Source: Isoetes taiwanensis (Eukaryota; Streptophyta; Lycopodiopsida; Isoetales; Isoetaceae). From it: a stretch of DNA of 64,000 bases. The stretch lies in the NCBI GenBank assembly GCA_021234155.1, contig JAJEKV010000010.1:11738359-11802358 (forward strand), in the 5' to 3' direction. The notes under the pieces are model-generated. The model had not been told where the DNA came from. It saw only the letters and a list, made by a program, of their open reading frames with translations, and did no database searches. Shown here piece by piece: positions 11,849-23,340 of this stretch (position 1 is the first letter of the stretch; each line of letters begins with the position of its first letter). The position numbers were made by a program, and so were the translations under genes.

Positions 11849-12020
11849 AGAGAATAAGGTGCTGGCGAGAGAAGAGGAAGCCGATGAGATGTTGATGCAG
11901 AAACGCGCCTAAAATAGCGAACTCCCAACCAGAATGGGCATGCGCCGCCCGCATGCATGCAAAACATGCATGCTCGTCCCATTCTAGAATGGCGATCCGA
12001 TGTCTCGGATCGATGGGATT
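11849..12020 (+). repeat. Hairpin-rich direct repeat, copy 2
   Basis: Near-identical to 11485-11660, lacking a few bases such as the GC of 'gaagcgccgatgag'. It ends 'ctcggatcgatgggatt', after which the two copies diverge. Confidence 0.65.
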
Positions 12021-12665
12021 ATATTCCTAAGGGCCAAATCCCCCCAAAAATATTGAAGATGGAACTCTCTCTCATTTTCTACTCGGGAGTTCAGATGGTA
12101 GCTTCAAATATAAATATCCTTCATAAAAGCTTGTCTATTCCACAAAAGCTTGTCTATATTCCCGTGGCTCTAAATGATGTCATTTTATAAACATGATTGG
12201 GTCCTTAGTTCCTTATAAAATATACAGGTGGTGGCCAGACATGCAAATGAGAAGCTGGTTTATGTTGTCAATCCTGGAATGATCATCTTGGAATGGACTT
12301 TAGGAAGCACGAGCAATATTTCCCTTTTTGGAAAAGAGCCATAATTACTGGTGGTAGTACACTAGTTTTAGAATAGTTATACCTCAAGTTCAAGACCATC
12401 GAGATAGTGATATCTCGAGTTCGAGACTGCTCAGAATTGCACTACAGATAGTTTTGTCCCAGAGCCCTATATGGTCTTTGTCATCATTAAAAGAATATAT
12501 ATCTATCTGCTTGCTGCTGAATTTAAAAAGCTACACGTGAAAGAATAGAAAAACTCGACATGTGCACAATCCAGTTAAAGTAATATAACGGTTTCTAAAC
12601 ACTTAAAGGAGAAGATCTAAATATCTACTATAAAAATGTTGTATCTCTTCATAGTTTTCATTAAT

Positions 12666-12721
<56 letters not shown>
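12666..12721 (+). repeat. Microsatellite (CTAT)n
   Basis: About 14 uninterrupted copies of the tetranucleotide CTAT. Confidence 0.98.
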
Positions 12722-12798
12722 GTAATACGCTCGCTGCTCATGCTCTCTCCTTATTTGTGTCCCATAGGCCAGTTGGTCTTCGTTGACGATAAAAACAT

Positions 12799-12838
12799 AT
12801 TCTATTCTATTCTATTCTATTCTATTCTATTCTATTCT
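12799..12838 (+). repeat. Microsatellite (TATTC)n
   Basis: About eight copies of the pentanucleotide TATTC. Shorter runs of the same unit occur near 29945 and 63303. Confidence 0.98.
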
Positions 12839-15112
12839 TATCACTTGACTTTAAAAATGTTGTCGCACAAGCAGTTGCTCGTATGGGAAAAGTATGAATG
12901 GGAAAAATCTGAGCTGAGTTTTCGCATTGTGAAATGGAAAATTTTTGAGCAAGAACCGAATCCGAAACATAAATGCAGATATTTTATTATGAAATACTAT
13001 AAGGAGGGCACGTGCCAAAGCAGAAGCAAAGGAAGGCAAGTATAGAGAAGCGGCAAATTTATTCTGTTCTATTTGTTCTAAGTGGCGAAACCAAAGAAGG
13101 AAGAATTATGGCATCAAGAAAAGGAGTGAGTATGAGCCGAAAGCCGATGGACGAGCTGAAGCCAAAGCCAAATCTATAGGTAAGGAATTTGCAGTCAGTT
13201 TTTCAAAGGATATCCATGCAATTTTGAAATACATGCAAGTCATACAATCTGTTCTTCAAGGAATATCCTACTTAAACTCAACACATGAAGTAAGTGGAGA
13301 TTTGGAATCTTTCTTTTTGAAATCTCAGCCTTGCATTACAGATGTCTCGTTATCTCGACTATCTATTTAAAGTATTCTGTAGATCTTTCAGCTTCCTCAC
13401 TAACATTCTTAGGTTATGCCCTTCAGGCAACCCAAAAATAGAATACGTCGGCATGTGCACAATCCATTAAGGAAATATTCTAAAGACTTGCTCGAGAAGC
13501 TCCAAAGAATCACTTTAAAAAGAATGTATCTCTTTACAGATTTCCTTCATACTTTTCAGATGTTTTAAAATTCCATGCATTCTTTGTTTACTTTGTGGCA
13601 CAATACATCTCAATGCATTATTCTAAATAAATTGATGCCAATATTTTCATTTATTCCTAAGGCCCCTAAGGGCCGAATATTTTTTCTCAACACAAACCTT
13701 TATCCCTTATCCTTCCGATCTAATTCTTTTGCCTTTTATGTTCTCAATTCTATTTCTTCTTTACTAATTCAATGCAACCGACACGTGTGCTCTAAAATAA
13801 AAGCAATGAGCACCTGTGTCAGACGCATTTATAATGCATTTTTTATGGCTAAATAAAAACGTGACCAGGCATTACTTTATCCGCAAGCAAGTTTTTTGAA
13901 TGCTCTCGATGCCATGTGTGTGGGCAGATTCAAAGAAGGCAGATTTGCCATGTTCTTGTTGTGCTCCTGCAATGATGGATGCTACATCCGGAGGCATCTA
14001 TTCTCGAAGTTCCCATCTGTTTAGGGCTGGCTCTTCATTAGCTCCAGCTGGTTCTACCTCTATCGCCATCAAAGTTCCTAGGAGTTTTCGCTGGAAGTGG
14101 CTACACCACATATTTAGGAATCAATGAGTATTTAAGCCCATAGTTCTTGTCACTGCTCCTACCCTTAAATCATGCTGCTCTAAATGAATCTTGGTTGCGT
14201 AGGTGATGTCCTCCAAAACTGTCAAAATCTGCCTGCCATATATTTGTGAGTCCTCTGGCTTTATTTTTCAGTGTTGGTCTTTCATGCCTTTTCGCTTCGC
14301 CTTCTCCATAGCTTGCCCTATGAGCTATTGATACTGCTAAAAATTCATTAGTGAATAAAGCTATACTGGCCTTCTTACCTTTAGGCATCTGGAATTGGTT
14401 ATTGTGCTTGAACATGAAAATCTAGTTTATATAAGCTTCAAAATCTATTCTCTATGCTAACATTCACCTGAAGTTAGTGCAAATAGAGTGATCCATGTCC
14501 ATTTTTTGATGACATGCCGCTAAGTTTGCTATCAATTCTCAATGCTTTCTCCCCATTTACTTCGAGATCATGCATGCAAAATTCAACTTTTGTGATCCAC
14601 ATACTCTTTGAAATCTAATTCCATTCATTAGTACGACAATAGAATGGAAAACAAAAGCTGGGATAGTCAGTTGTTTTCGTGATACATATCTAAATAGGTC
14701 AAGCAATCTTTCAACATATTCACTTGCTTCTAGACCTGCCAAAATCATGATAAGCAATGATTGGCTTTCCATGTTTTATTTAATGGCTACAGAGTTAAAA
14801 TACCTCTTGATCCACTAATCACTGTGAAGTATGGAAGTAGTTTTGAGCCTAAAAATTGGATGCAGCGCATAAATTGCCTGTGCAAATGCTTCTGATTTCT
14901 TTTGTATAGGTAAATAAAATGAGTTTGCCAATTTTTGGAATCACAGCACATCATGGATTATAGTCTTCTATTGGGTCTTCACTTCGGGAGGGCTCCTCAA
15001 TATACTTCTGTAGTATCCGCACATTCTGGGAATCTGCACATGTCCTTGTTATGATTGCAACGTGGCAAAGAGGAGCATGAATGCTCAAGTAACAATGGAC
15101 GTGTGTTGAGAA

Positions 15113-15716
15113 CATGGAATAATTTAAGGGCTAAACTTAGCTATTTGGCGATTTTTTAGCACATTTTCAAAAAAGATTGGCTAAAGTAAATGGAAAAAAT
15201 TGGGAAAAAAATAATAATTTTAGCTTAACTTTTTTCGGGACTGCACCAACCCTGGAGCTCTTTAGCCAAACGCTAGAAAGTAAGAGCGTGAAATTTTGTA
15301 GTGTTTAGCTAAACCATAGAAACTTTTAGAATGAATTTTGGGCTAGTTTATCTAACATCATTCTAGTTTATATGAAATATATGACTAGTAGTTTAGTTTC
15401 TAGCATTACGAATTAATTTAAATCCTAAACTTTACTAGTTAGCATTATTTTAGAATGTTTTCACAAAGAAAATGACTAAAATAAGTGGAATATATTGAAA
15501 AAAAGTATAGTAATTTGGTTTAATATTTTCTGTTAGCCACACCATAGAATTTTTTGGGATGATGTTTGGGTTAGTTTAGCTAAACGCTAGAAAGTATGAG
15601 AGGGAAAATGTATAGAGTTTAGCTAAACCACAGAAAGTTTTGGGATTAATATCGAGCAAGTTTAGCTAAAGTCATTCTGGCTAATAAGAAAAATGCGATT
15701 AGTAATTTATTCCCTG
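15113..15716. mobile_element. Non-autonomous hAT element, 604 bp, 8-bp TSD
   Basis: The left end CATGGAATAATTTAAG and the right end (reverse complement CAGGGAATAAATTAC) are imperfect inverted repeats flanked by an exact 8-bp duplication GTTGAGAA (15105-15112 and 15717-15724). The left 50 bp align with the element at 60352-61078, sharing 'tggcgattttttag', so both belong to one family. Repeated TTTAGCTAAA/TTTAGCC words through the body look like subterminal transposase binding sites. There is no coding capacity. Confidence 0.9.
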
Positions 15717-15724
15717 GTTGAGAA

Positions 15725-17927
15725 AACTACAAAAGGTCTATTTTTGATGAGATTAAAGTCTAGAAAACATGAATATATTTAACTTGGTTAGAAAGCGAGG
15801 TCGATCCTAACTTATCATTGGCTAATTGTGAATTGAACATGGTGACGATAGAATTGCACTTAGGTTCTTATTCTCATTACCATTAAGGCACTCTAAAATA
15901 TCCTTCGTTTCAGCAAAAATTTCTAAGAAATTCGGGGCTTTCATATTTCTGATTTTGATGAATATGTTAGGCCTATTCTTTTTTTCTTTCTGTGCCAATA
16001 GTTTGGGATTCTGTGATTGGCATAAAATTATTGGTTGTAACTTTTAAGGAATATGGAATGGTTGCTTTAACGAAAATTGTATCATTTGAATTGGACAGAT
16101 CAATACTGGCAAGCCACAAGGTTATACCAAAACAATCATTGGAATTCATCTATTAAGTGAGCTTCAATAATGTGGTAATTTGCAAATATAGTCAGGCATA
16201 AATATGCATGCTAGAGCATAGCATAAACTATTGGATATGGCTGGTTTGTGCTATATGCAGAATAAAAGGTAGACTATTCGATATCCACAGAAATTAAGAT
16301 CCCAATGTTTGAATTTTTTCTTGCCAAGACATTTCTAGTTATTAGTTTTGTCCAATGACATCTGACATCAAACAAATTGACTTCAATTTAGAAACCCGAG
16401 GTCTTTGTTGAAAGCAATGTTATATATCCAACTCTAGGAGGATGGGGGATAGATTTTTACAGAGCACATGCTAGTAGTTCTCCACACGCGTTGGTATGGA
16501 GCTTCCAACATAAGCATTGGGAACAAAATATGGTGTTACAAATCCATGGAAGAAAATAAAGATAATAAAACAATGAATATCTCTACACTATTCATACCCA
16601 CTTAACTATCTTCCTTATTAGGGTTGGAGTTAGAAGACAATGAATGGGCATTTATGTCATTATATCAACCTTCATTCAGATCTTCCCAGGCATCCATTTT
16701 ATTAAGAACTAATGAATTATCTAAGATTTATCGTTGTTTAAGGTTAAGTGACCTTTATGGAACCTAGTCCAAGCTCTCAAACTTCCTAATGTTGATTGTA
16801 CGTTTTGGGCCCAACAGATATAAGGGCCATCTGGGCTAATACATCTCAATATCTATAATGTTCTTTTGCAATATTGACGTCATAGAAGAAGCAACTCAAA
16901 TAGATACAACCTCACTTTACACCAAGACAAGAGAGAAATATTCGTGGCGGCCTTGGCTGCCATGATACATTTATTGTAGTTTTAATTAAAATCCCTTCTA
17001 AAACCCTCTTTTGTATAGGTGCATATTTATACAAAGGGTAACGTAGAGCATCCAGACCCTCTAATTTGTTACAACACTTAGTTTGGGGTGTATAATAACG
17101 TGGGGTGTGTTTTGATTTTTCGTGGCCATTAGATCATAGCACAATTTGGGGAATATTCCCTATGCATCCGTATGATCCGTCCGCTCAAAGTCAAGATGGG
17201 GTCAAATAGCCCCATGTTGATCCGATTTGTAAGGGGGCAATTAAAAATGCCAATCCAATAGTTATCATTCTCACATCAAGCGTACAACATAACAAGCATG
17301 CAATATAGCAAACTGAACTTCTCACATCAGACCTTTCTTACTTCTATTTCCTCAGAGGGACCTCTGTGTTTCACCAGAAGACAGAGCAAAAGAAATACAT
17401 GCACAACAGAAAACGGAGCAACACCGACAGCAGAGCAAACATACCCTAAACAAACACACAAGAAACAGAAGAATCAGTCCAGGCTTGGTGCAAATCGAGC
17501 TTGCTCTATTGCTCAGCGACAAGCCTGCCGGAATTAACAAGGCTAGGCCCTAATAGGGTTTTCCTCTATGGAAACCTCGTTTCTTACTGAGGCACTGCAG
17601 AAGAAGCGGCTAGAGCCCTGTGGTCGACGATCTTGCTATGGTATGCCATAAGGAGCGTGGCTTAAGTCTGCAACAGAACACCAAAAACCTGGCTATGGCT
17701 ATGGCCGAATATGCAACCGCGACAGAGGCCTGGCCGCCTCCACAAGACCCGAGAGTACCATGCGACAATAGAAAACATCTAAAACCCTAGATGCTCGCGT
17801 TTGGAATCCAAGGTGTCACCGTCAGCTTATACAGTGTTCTGATACGAATACCAAAAATAACCTTAAAAAATCTTAGATACGGTTTGTGTTTTCGGCCACA
17901 TTATAGTACCTTGCAAATCATGTTATA
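15725..17927. other. Spacer without recognisable gene
   Basis: AT-rich DNA with no conserved coding motif. The 17300-17900 part is richer in GC and contains 'aaaccctag' words and an open minus frame of cysteine-rich, low-information sequence (17352-17540) that looks spurious. It could be remains of an LTR. Confidence 0.45.
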
Positions 17928-17955
17928 CTAGTAATAGTGCCCAGCGTTGCTGGGC
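17928..17955 (-). mobile_element. Helitron-like 3' terminus
   Basis: On the minus strand the order is hairpin GCCCAGC-AAC-GCTGGGC (17955-17939), 7-nt spacer, then CTAG (17931-17928) followed by T. This has the same architecture as the terminus at 6680. The element would extend to higher coordinates. Its 5' TC end is not identified and no helicase is seen. Confidence 0.5.
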
Positions 17956-18238
17956 TAACATTGGAAACCTGTTAATGAACTTACTCAATTCAATCCAGAT
18001 ACCTGCAATTTTCATAGAAACTATCTCCCGTGTCCGTATTAATTGCTCCATGATTGCTTGTTTGGGAAAGGAAAAAGACACCTTAGAAAAATCAAACCCA
18101 AATTGTTTTATTATATAAACTGTATACTCCAAGTAGTCGTTATGAACACATTTGTTTACTACAAGAAGTTTTTAAGCTTAAGAACATATGTGTTACAATA
18201 TCTACCTATGTTCTTGTGCAACACATTTTGCACTGATT

Positions 18239-18543
18239 CAGTGGACTGCTTCTAAAAGGATTGCATTTCACATGGCAAAGTCTTGGCTAATATGGAGTGT
18301 ATGGAAGCGAAGGCGAAGAAAGGTCTTTTATGATAAGCATATTTCTTCTCAGGTGGTACTTCAAGAAATTCGTAAGAAGTTGTATAATTGCTTTCAGATC
18401 TCCAATTGGCCTGATCGTATTAAATTTCCAATATGGAGTGATCATCTAAAAGTGATTGATGCTTCAGGGATATTTCTTACTTCTTGAAGTACTTTGTAAT
18501 CTTTTGAGTGTATAATATGAAGTAAAACACGTTCTTCAAAAAA
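18239..18543 (+). mobile_element. 5'-truncated LINE insertion with 18-bp TSD
   Basis: An 18-bp target duplication acacattttgcactgatt stands at 18221-18238 and 18544-18561. Between them, a frame (about 18250-18487) encodes the typical C-terminal tail of plant L1-type ORF2 proteins (AKSWLIWSVWKRRRRKVF). It is followed by a short 3' UTR and an A-rich tail. This is a dead, 5'-truncated retrocopy about 300 bp long. Confidence 0.85.
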
Positions 18544-18561
18544 ACACATTTTGCACTGATT

Positions 18562-20679
18562 GTGGATATATGGACGTTAAGTCCATATATACACATTAAA
18601 CAGGAAAAATATGTTGTGGAGGATATCTAAACAACACTGGTTTGTGTTGCAGAAATATTAATTATAAAAATACTTCCTATTGAATAACAACTGAATGCCA
18701 CATCCTCGCATGATCCTCAAGGATTATGGCATGAATTTATGATACTGGAGTTATCAGCAACATCAAATTTGATAAGAATTTCCTTATATGCTTTTTTTGA
18801 CACCCACTTCACACGGAACATGCACTATCACCTCGTGGATATCATAATAACAAAGAAAAAGAATGTGAAAACCCATCGTATTTTTGCAATAGAACAACAA
18901 AAACCATTTCCCATCAACAATCTTTATAGCTCATAAATATAAATTATAGATTGATCTATTCTTCACTATGGTCTGTAGCACGAAACTCAAGTTAGATGCA
19001 TATAAAATGCAAAGGAGGACTTATAGAATGTATTTCTACCTCTAAAGTATAACAATTGGCTATCATGTAAATCTATAATTAAGAAAAATAGAGATGCTTA
19101 AAAGCCAAACACCTTTCTTTTAGCATAAATAGTTAGAGCAAATAAATGATTTGGAATTCAAGTTATTTCACTAAATGACACTCGTGTACCTAAATTCCCG
19201 TGTATTGCAAGCAAAATTCTTGATCAAGGACTCTCTATAGAAATAAAGAACTCATTAGAGAAGGCAGGAACCCCTCAATGTTTTCATTTTCATTAATCTT
19301 GATTGTCCATGCAACTGCAAGGAATATGCAATCTTTATATTAGTAGGGACATCATTCTTGAGGCGACCAAGAGGACACCCAAGTTTAACACATTGAAGGA
19401 GAATAAATTATAAAATTAAACTATGCGGTCATGCTTTTGAAAGGAAGATGCACGTATTCAACTTCATGAATCATACCTTATAATAATACTTAACGATTCC
19501 AAAACCAAGTTCCATTTTTTCCTGAGCTAAGCTTGTTTGAAGGGAGATGTCAGGGAACTGTCCAAATTGATAAAGCATGTCCTTGTACCAACCAATTTTG
19601 AAACATGCAAAGCAGCGAGCATCTTGTTCTGAACGTCATTTGATCTTGCAATAGTATTACCATTCATATTTCTTTGGTGGAATATCTTTCTAGGGATAAA
19701 GCAAAAAGAGCCGTATGTACATCATGACTGCCACATAACATGGTCGCTTCACCGACCATTTGGATGCAACAGTGCCACCATATCTAAGCACCTACATTGT
19801 GCAAGCCTATGAGCAATCAAAGTAGTACTGTCCATGACTCATAAGGCCCCAAAACCACAATCATTGCACTGCTACTTCGGCACCTCAGGGTTATCTCGAG
19901 GCTCGTCTAAACTCAAGAGATATATTCTGCTATGAGCAGGAGCCATCATACAGGCTGAAATCCCATCACATAGCAAAACTGACAATCTAATTCTGGACTT
20001 ATTTCTGTACATAGAATAGCCAACGACATTTTCTATGCCACTATATGACTTCTTCTATTCCACTATCTATTTCACTCTACGATTTTGACGGTTACTGTGC
20101 ATAGGATCCACTAAATAAGAATATATGACAAACGGATGCAGGCCCCCATATTGACTGCTTCTTGTCTTGGATCCATAGTTGTGAAGGCTGGAGCTATTTA
20201 AGCTTTGCATTTCAATGTGTCTTTCGTCTACTTCTAATCAAAGTTCAAGTCTGCCCCAGTTTAACGGACACAACACGACATGTGGCAGTGACACCTTTCG
20301 CCATGGTGCCAACATGTTGCAGTTCCTTGGTCTCGTCCTCCACAGCCGCAACTCGCTCGACAAGACTTCTCTTGTAACTCTGGTCTGAGGCAAATTTGTT
20401 TGTACTTTTGGGTAAACCATCTGATCTTACTGATTTAGGGTTGGATACACTCCAACATTATTATAATATAAGATAAAATACCTGAACTCGTGGGTGGTGC
20501 ATATACCCCACAAACCAAAACGAGAGCTAAAACTGGGAATAATAATGAAGTAATCAATTTGTTTTTAACTGTTCCAAGGGTTGCCTGTGCGCGGATCATG
20601 ATGACCATATCGAAGGTGCCATGTGATTCTCCAGATGGGGCCACATGCTGCCTTGCAAAACCCTATATTTTTATTGATG
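18562..20679. other. Spacer upstream of the complete wax synthase
   Basis: No gene is recognised. A short palindrome 'tatatggac...gtccatata' lies near 18570-18590. Frames near 20162-20377 and 20490-20756 are open but have no family features. Some of this is likely distal promoter of the wax synthase. Confidence 0.4.
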
Positions 20680-20682
20680 TTA

Positions 20683-20815
20683 GGCCCTTTTTCCATGGTG
20701 GTCGTATTTTTAAAAGTCATAAAATATTTTATCAAATCATATCATGTTTGACTTAAATGGTGTGGTATATTGTATATGACAGCCAATATTTTGTGACTGC
20801 TGTAGAAAAAGGGCC
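20683..20815. mobile_element. Harbinger/Tourist-like MITE, 133 bp, in wax synthase promoter
   Basis: GGCCCTTTTTC at the left (20683) is inverted at the right (ending 20815). A further imperfect ~13 bp of inverted similarity follows, and both ends are flanked by TTA (20680-20682 and 20816-20818). A 3-bp TTA duplication with G-C-rich TIRs is the mark of PIF/Harbinger MITEs. The element carries a CCAAT box (20783-20787) and ends 45 bp before the start codon at 20861, so it forms the proximal promoter or 5' UTR of that gene. Confidence 0.75.
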
Positions 20816-20860
20816 TTATATTTTCCTGGACATTTGGAGCGGGAGACTGTATGCACGAAA

Positions 20861-21985
20861 ATGTTGCTGGAGAGATGGACGACGGAAGCTCCGGAAGATC
20901 TCGGCCTTCAAGAAGTAGCCATAGCGCTCGTTTTAGGTATGGCCTTTGTATTCTGGATCGTGAAGCGTCTTCCCGTCGGATTTCCGCGCCTGGTTGCTTT
21001 GCTCCCTCTTTTTTCATATTATTTCACTATTCCATGGCGAAGCCCTTTCGTTCAGGCTCGTGGTATTCTATCTTTCTTTTGTTTTTGGATGATTCCCTTT
21101 AAACTGGCTCTTTTTTGTTGGGATCTTGGTCCCGTGGCTGCAGATCCATCCATTTTGCAAAGCTTTCCTAGGTTTTTTGCCACAGTGAGCTTCTCAATTC
21201 ATATCAGGGCTTTAAAGAGTAGCAATCCAATACCTCCTTGGACTACAGTTTTAAGCCATACGGCTATAAAACTTCCTGCTATCCTTGTTCTTCTTAAGTG
21301 TTATGCCTTCGCGGATAGGTTGCCAGACTTGGTGTTGCACTTCGTTTATTCTGTGCACATTTATCTTGTGGCTAGTCTGAATTTTGAGATATTAGGCATT
21401 TTTGCCTGGGCAGCTTTTGGTGTGGAATTGGAGCCTAGTTTTGATGAGCCCTATTTGGCAACTTCAGTGAGTGAGTTTTGGGGCAGGAGATGGAATTTGC
21501 TGGTGAATAGTGTGCTCAGAGCTGCTGTTTATGATCCTCTGTTTCGAGGTTTTCTCCTAGTAGGAGGATTTGATCTGAAAGATGAAAAAACCAATATACA
21601 GTTGCCTCAGTGGCCAAGATTATGCAGCCTGTTAGGGGCATTTGTAGTTTCTGGTTTGATGCATGAGTTGATATTCTTATGTATGAACAAATCAAAAGCT
21701 ACATGGGAAGTTTCTTGCTTCTTTCTTTTGCATGGTCTAATCACAGCAGCAGAAATTATTGTAAGAAAGAGGTTATGGCGGGGCCAAAAGAGGGTTCCTA
21801 AGGTTCTTGCTATTCCAGCAACCATGTTCTGCAACCTTGTCACTGCTACATGGTTATTTTTCCCTCCCCTTGCAAAACCAGGCACCGTTTCTAAAGCTCT
21901 GCAGGAGACCCAGCTTCTTCTCGATTTTCTGCATGCTCGTATTTGGAGTGCTCACAAGAATCAGCCTTTGCAACCCAACATTTAA
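20861..21985 (+). CDS. Wax synthase (long-chain-alcohol O-fatty-acyltransferase), complete
   Basis: A single exon of 374 codons encodes an integral-membrane MBOAT acyltransferase of the plant wax synthase family. It esterifies fatty alcohols with acyl-CoA to wax esters in the ER. The first ATG of the frame is at 20861 (MLLERWTTEAPEDL). An in-frame TTG further up (20834) is not a plausible plant start. Hydrophobic spans cover most of the chain. FWGRRWN lies at about residues 206-212 and SGLMHEL at about 264-270, with the presumed catalytic His at about 268. The length is slightly above the usual 340-350 residues. There are no introns, as in Arabidopsis relatives. A diverged paralogue lies at the window start. 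A MITE abuts its promoter, and an out-of-frame ATG at 20851 precedes the start by 10 bp. Confidence 0.93.
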   Translation: MLLERWTTEAPEDLGLQEVAIALVLGMAFVFWIVKRLPVGFPRLVALLPLFSYYFTIPWRSPFVQARGILSFFCFWMIPFKLALFCWDLGPVAADPSILQSFPRFFATVSFSIHIRALKSSNPIPPWTTVLSHTAIKLPAILVLLKCYAFADRLPDLVLHFVYSVHIYLVASLNFEILGIFAWAAFGVELEPSFDEPYLATSVSEFWGRRWNLLVNSVLRAAVYDPLFRGFLLVGGFDLKDEKTNIQLPQWPRLCSLLGAFVVSGLMHELIFLCMNKSKATWEVSCFFLLHGLITAAEIIVRKRLWRGQKRVPKVLAIPATMFCNLVTATWLFFPPLAKPGTVSKALQETQLLLDFLHARIWSAHKNQPLQPNI

Positions 21986-22200
21986 CATGTGCTTACCAAG
22001 CTGTAAACTGAATTTTGTATGTAAACTATGTAGCATTAGAATTTTTCAACCCCACGTTCAGACATCTTACTTTCTTTTCACTATCATCTTTAGTATAACT
22101 TTGCAACTCAATATTTAAGACGTGCCTACCAATGAGTCAACTGATCTTTGTATATAAACTATGTACCATACCCATTAGAGGGTAACTTTAGAATAAAGTA
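21986..22200 (+). terminator. 3' UTR and polyadenylation region of wax synthase
   Basis: Homologous to 651-855 after the partial copy. An AATAAA hexamer lies at 22192-22197, about 210 bp past the stop codon, and is a reasonable poly(A) signal. A similar 'gaataaagt...tgctataata' arrangement recurs near 54870, in what seems a third, gene-less copy of the unit. Confidence 0.55.
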
Positions 22201-23076
22201 AGCTATAATATTCTCGTGTGATCGACTCACGATTGCACTTTTGAAGTCCCTACGTCATAGGATTGTCTAAGATCCATGGTATAGACTTTTCTGCCCAACG
22301 TATGTTGTTATTTTCAACATACTTGTCTTTATTAGTTCGTGCTTTCTAAGGTGATAATTGCCCCAATATTCAAATTGGGCAATGCAATGATTTGGTGGGC
22401 ATGTTATCCAGCTTCGTTTACTATTTGAAATAATTGGCAACGTGAGAAGGATGACTCTATTATTGAATGCGTCTTAGAAACAATAAACAATTATTGAATT
22501 CAATTGTGTGCATGCATCTCCCTAAGGTTCAAAGAAGGTTTTTTGTTTACGAACTTGTAAAAGTGGGGAGAAGGTGTAAATATATTGCATGGTTCATTTT
22601 GGATAAGTTTGAAATAAAGTTGCACTTCTATTGAATACCTGGGCTTGACATGCTCCTAGATCTGCTTGTATTAGTCGCTTAAAGCCAGGTTAATTGGAGC
22701 TATGTTAAGGACCTGTGGGATTTTGTGGGTTTTGGTCAGGAGGCTACCTCTGTTATATAGTTAGGGATCTCGTTTTGTCTTTCAAATACTTATTTCTTTA
22801 GATGCTCATCAGTTTAGAGACCTCGGATCTTGATTTTGTGTAATTTTAGTAACAATAATGGGTTTATTGCCTTTGTTGAGCTGGTTTTGTCAGGGTTCAA
22901 CTCCTAGTGCATCTATTTGTATGTAGTAGACTTTCATGTGTATGTTGAGTGTATATAGGAGTTCAATGGTTTTTGTCCCATTAACTTTTTCATGTGTTTA
23001 TTTTGTGTAGGTACAAGTTCAATTGTTTATATCCCCTTTAACTCTTTGGTGTATATGGTTCTAACTTTAAAAAATA
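22201..23076 (+). other. 3' flank of wax synthase, diverged copy at 54.95-55.8 kb
   Basis: No gene. Short matches in the same order link this stretch to 54950-55806: 'atccatggtatag', 'tttactatttga', 'tttgtttacgaa', 'tatagttagggatc', 'cctttgttgagctggttt', 'ttcatgtgtttatt', 'tttggtgtatatg'. This suggests that the long duplication begins well before its near-identical part. 'cttgtctttattagttc' and the words after it also match 5829-5880. Confidence 0.5.
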
Positions 23077-23271
23077 ATGGACACTTAGACATAACTTCCA
23101 TCTCTGACCCAATGACTTCATTATCTAAACGCAACATGTTTATTATGGAACCTTGGAAAAAAGTTGACTACCTAAAATTGTCAAAGGCTCCCCTCTATAT
23201 AAGGGGAAAAAGTGTGGTGATGCAATGGACCTTTACAACATATCCCTCCCACATGGTTTGATGGCTAGTCC

Positions 23272-23340
23272 TTTGGGTTATATTTGGGCCAGAATAGTTC
23301 TGGGATGGGTGACCTCCGGGGAAGTCCCGGTGCTGCACCC
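23272..23340 (+). other. 5S rRNA-like sequence (3' half), copy 1
   Basis: The bases resemble the 3' half of plant 5S rRNA, including the intermediate element/C-box GGATGGGTGACCTCC and the end GTGCTGCACCC. A TTTT run follows at 23351. The 5' half is only weakly recognisable. It is therefore a 5S-derived repeat (SINE3-like, Cassandra-like TRIM or 5S retro-pseudogene), not a working 5S gene. A TATATAAGGGG box lies about 80 bp upstream (23196). An (ATT)n tract follows at 23377-23397. Confidence 0.65.

Larger units (their letters stand above)
12021..15104. other. Spacer with simple repeats and a diverged local duplication
   Basis: No gene is recognised. Segments near 12550-12670 and 13455-13570 resemble one another ('catgtgcacaatcca', 'tgtatctctt'), a diverged duplication. 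A frame at about 12857-13045 (lysine-rich, with CRYFIMKYYKEG) and two minus-strand frames near 14170-14415 and 14557-14772 are open for 60-80 codons, but no family can be named. Confidence 0.45.

Noticed and set aside
20834..20860. Upstream TTG as start of the wax synthase frame
   Set aside because: The frame is open but TTG is not a normal plant nuclear start, and the first ATG at 20861 gives a family-like N-terminus.
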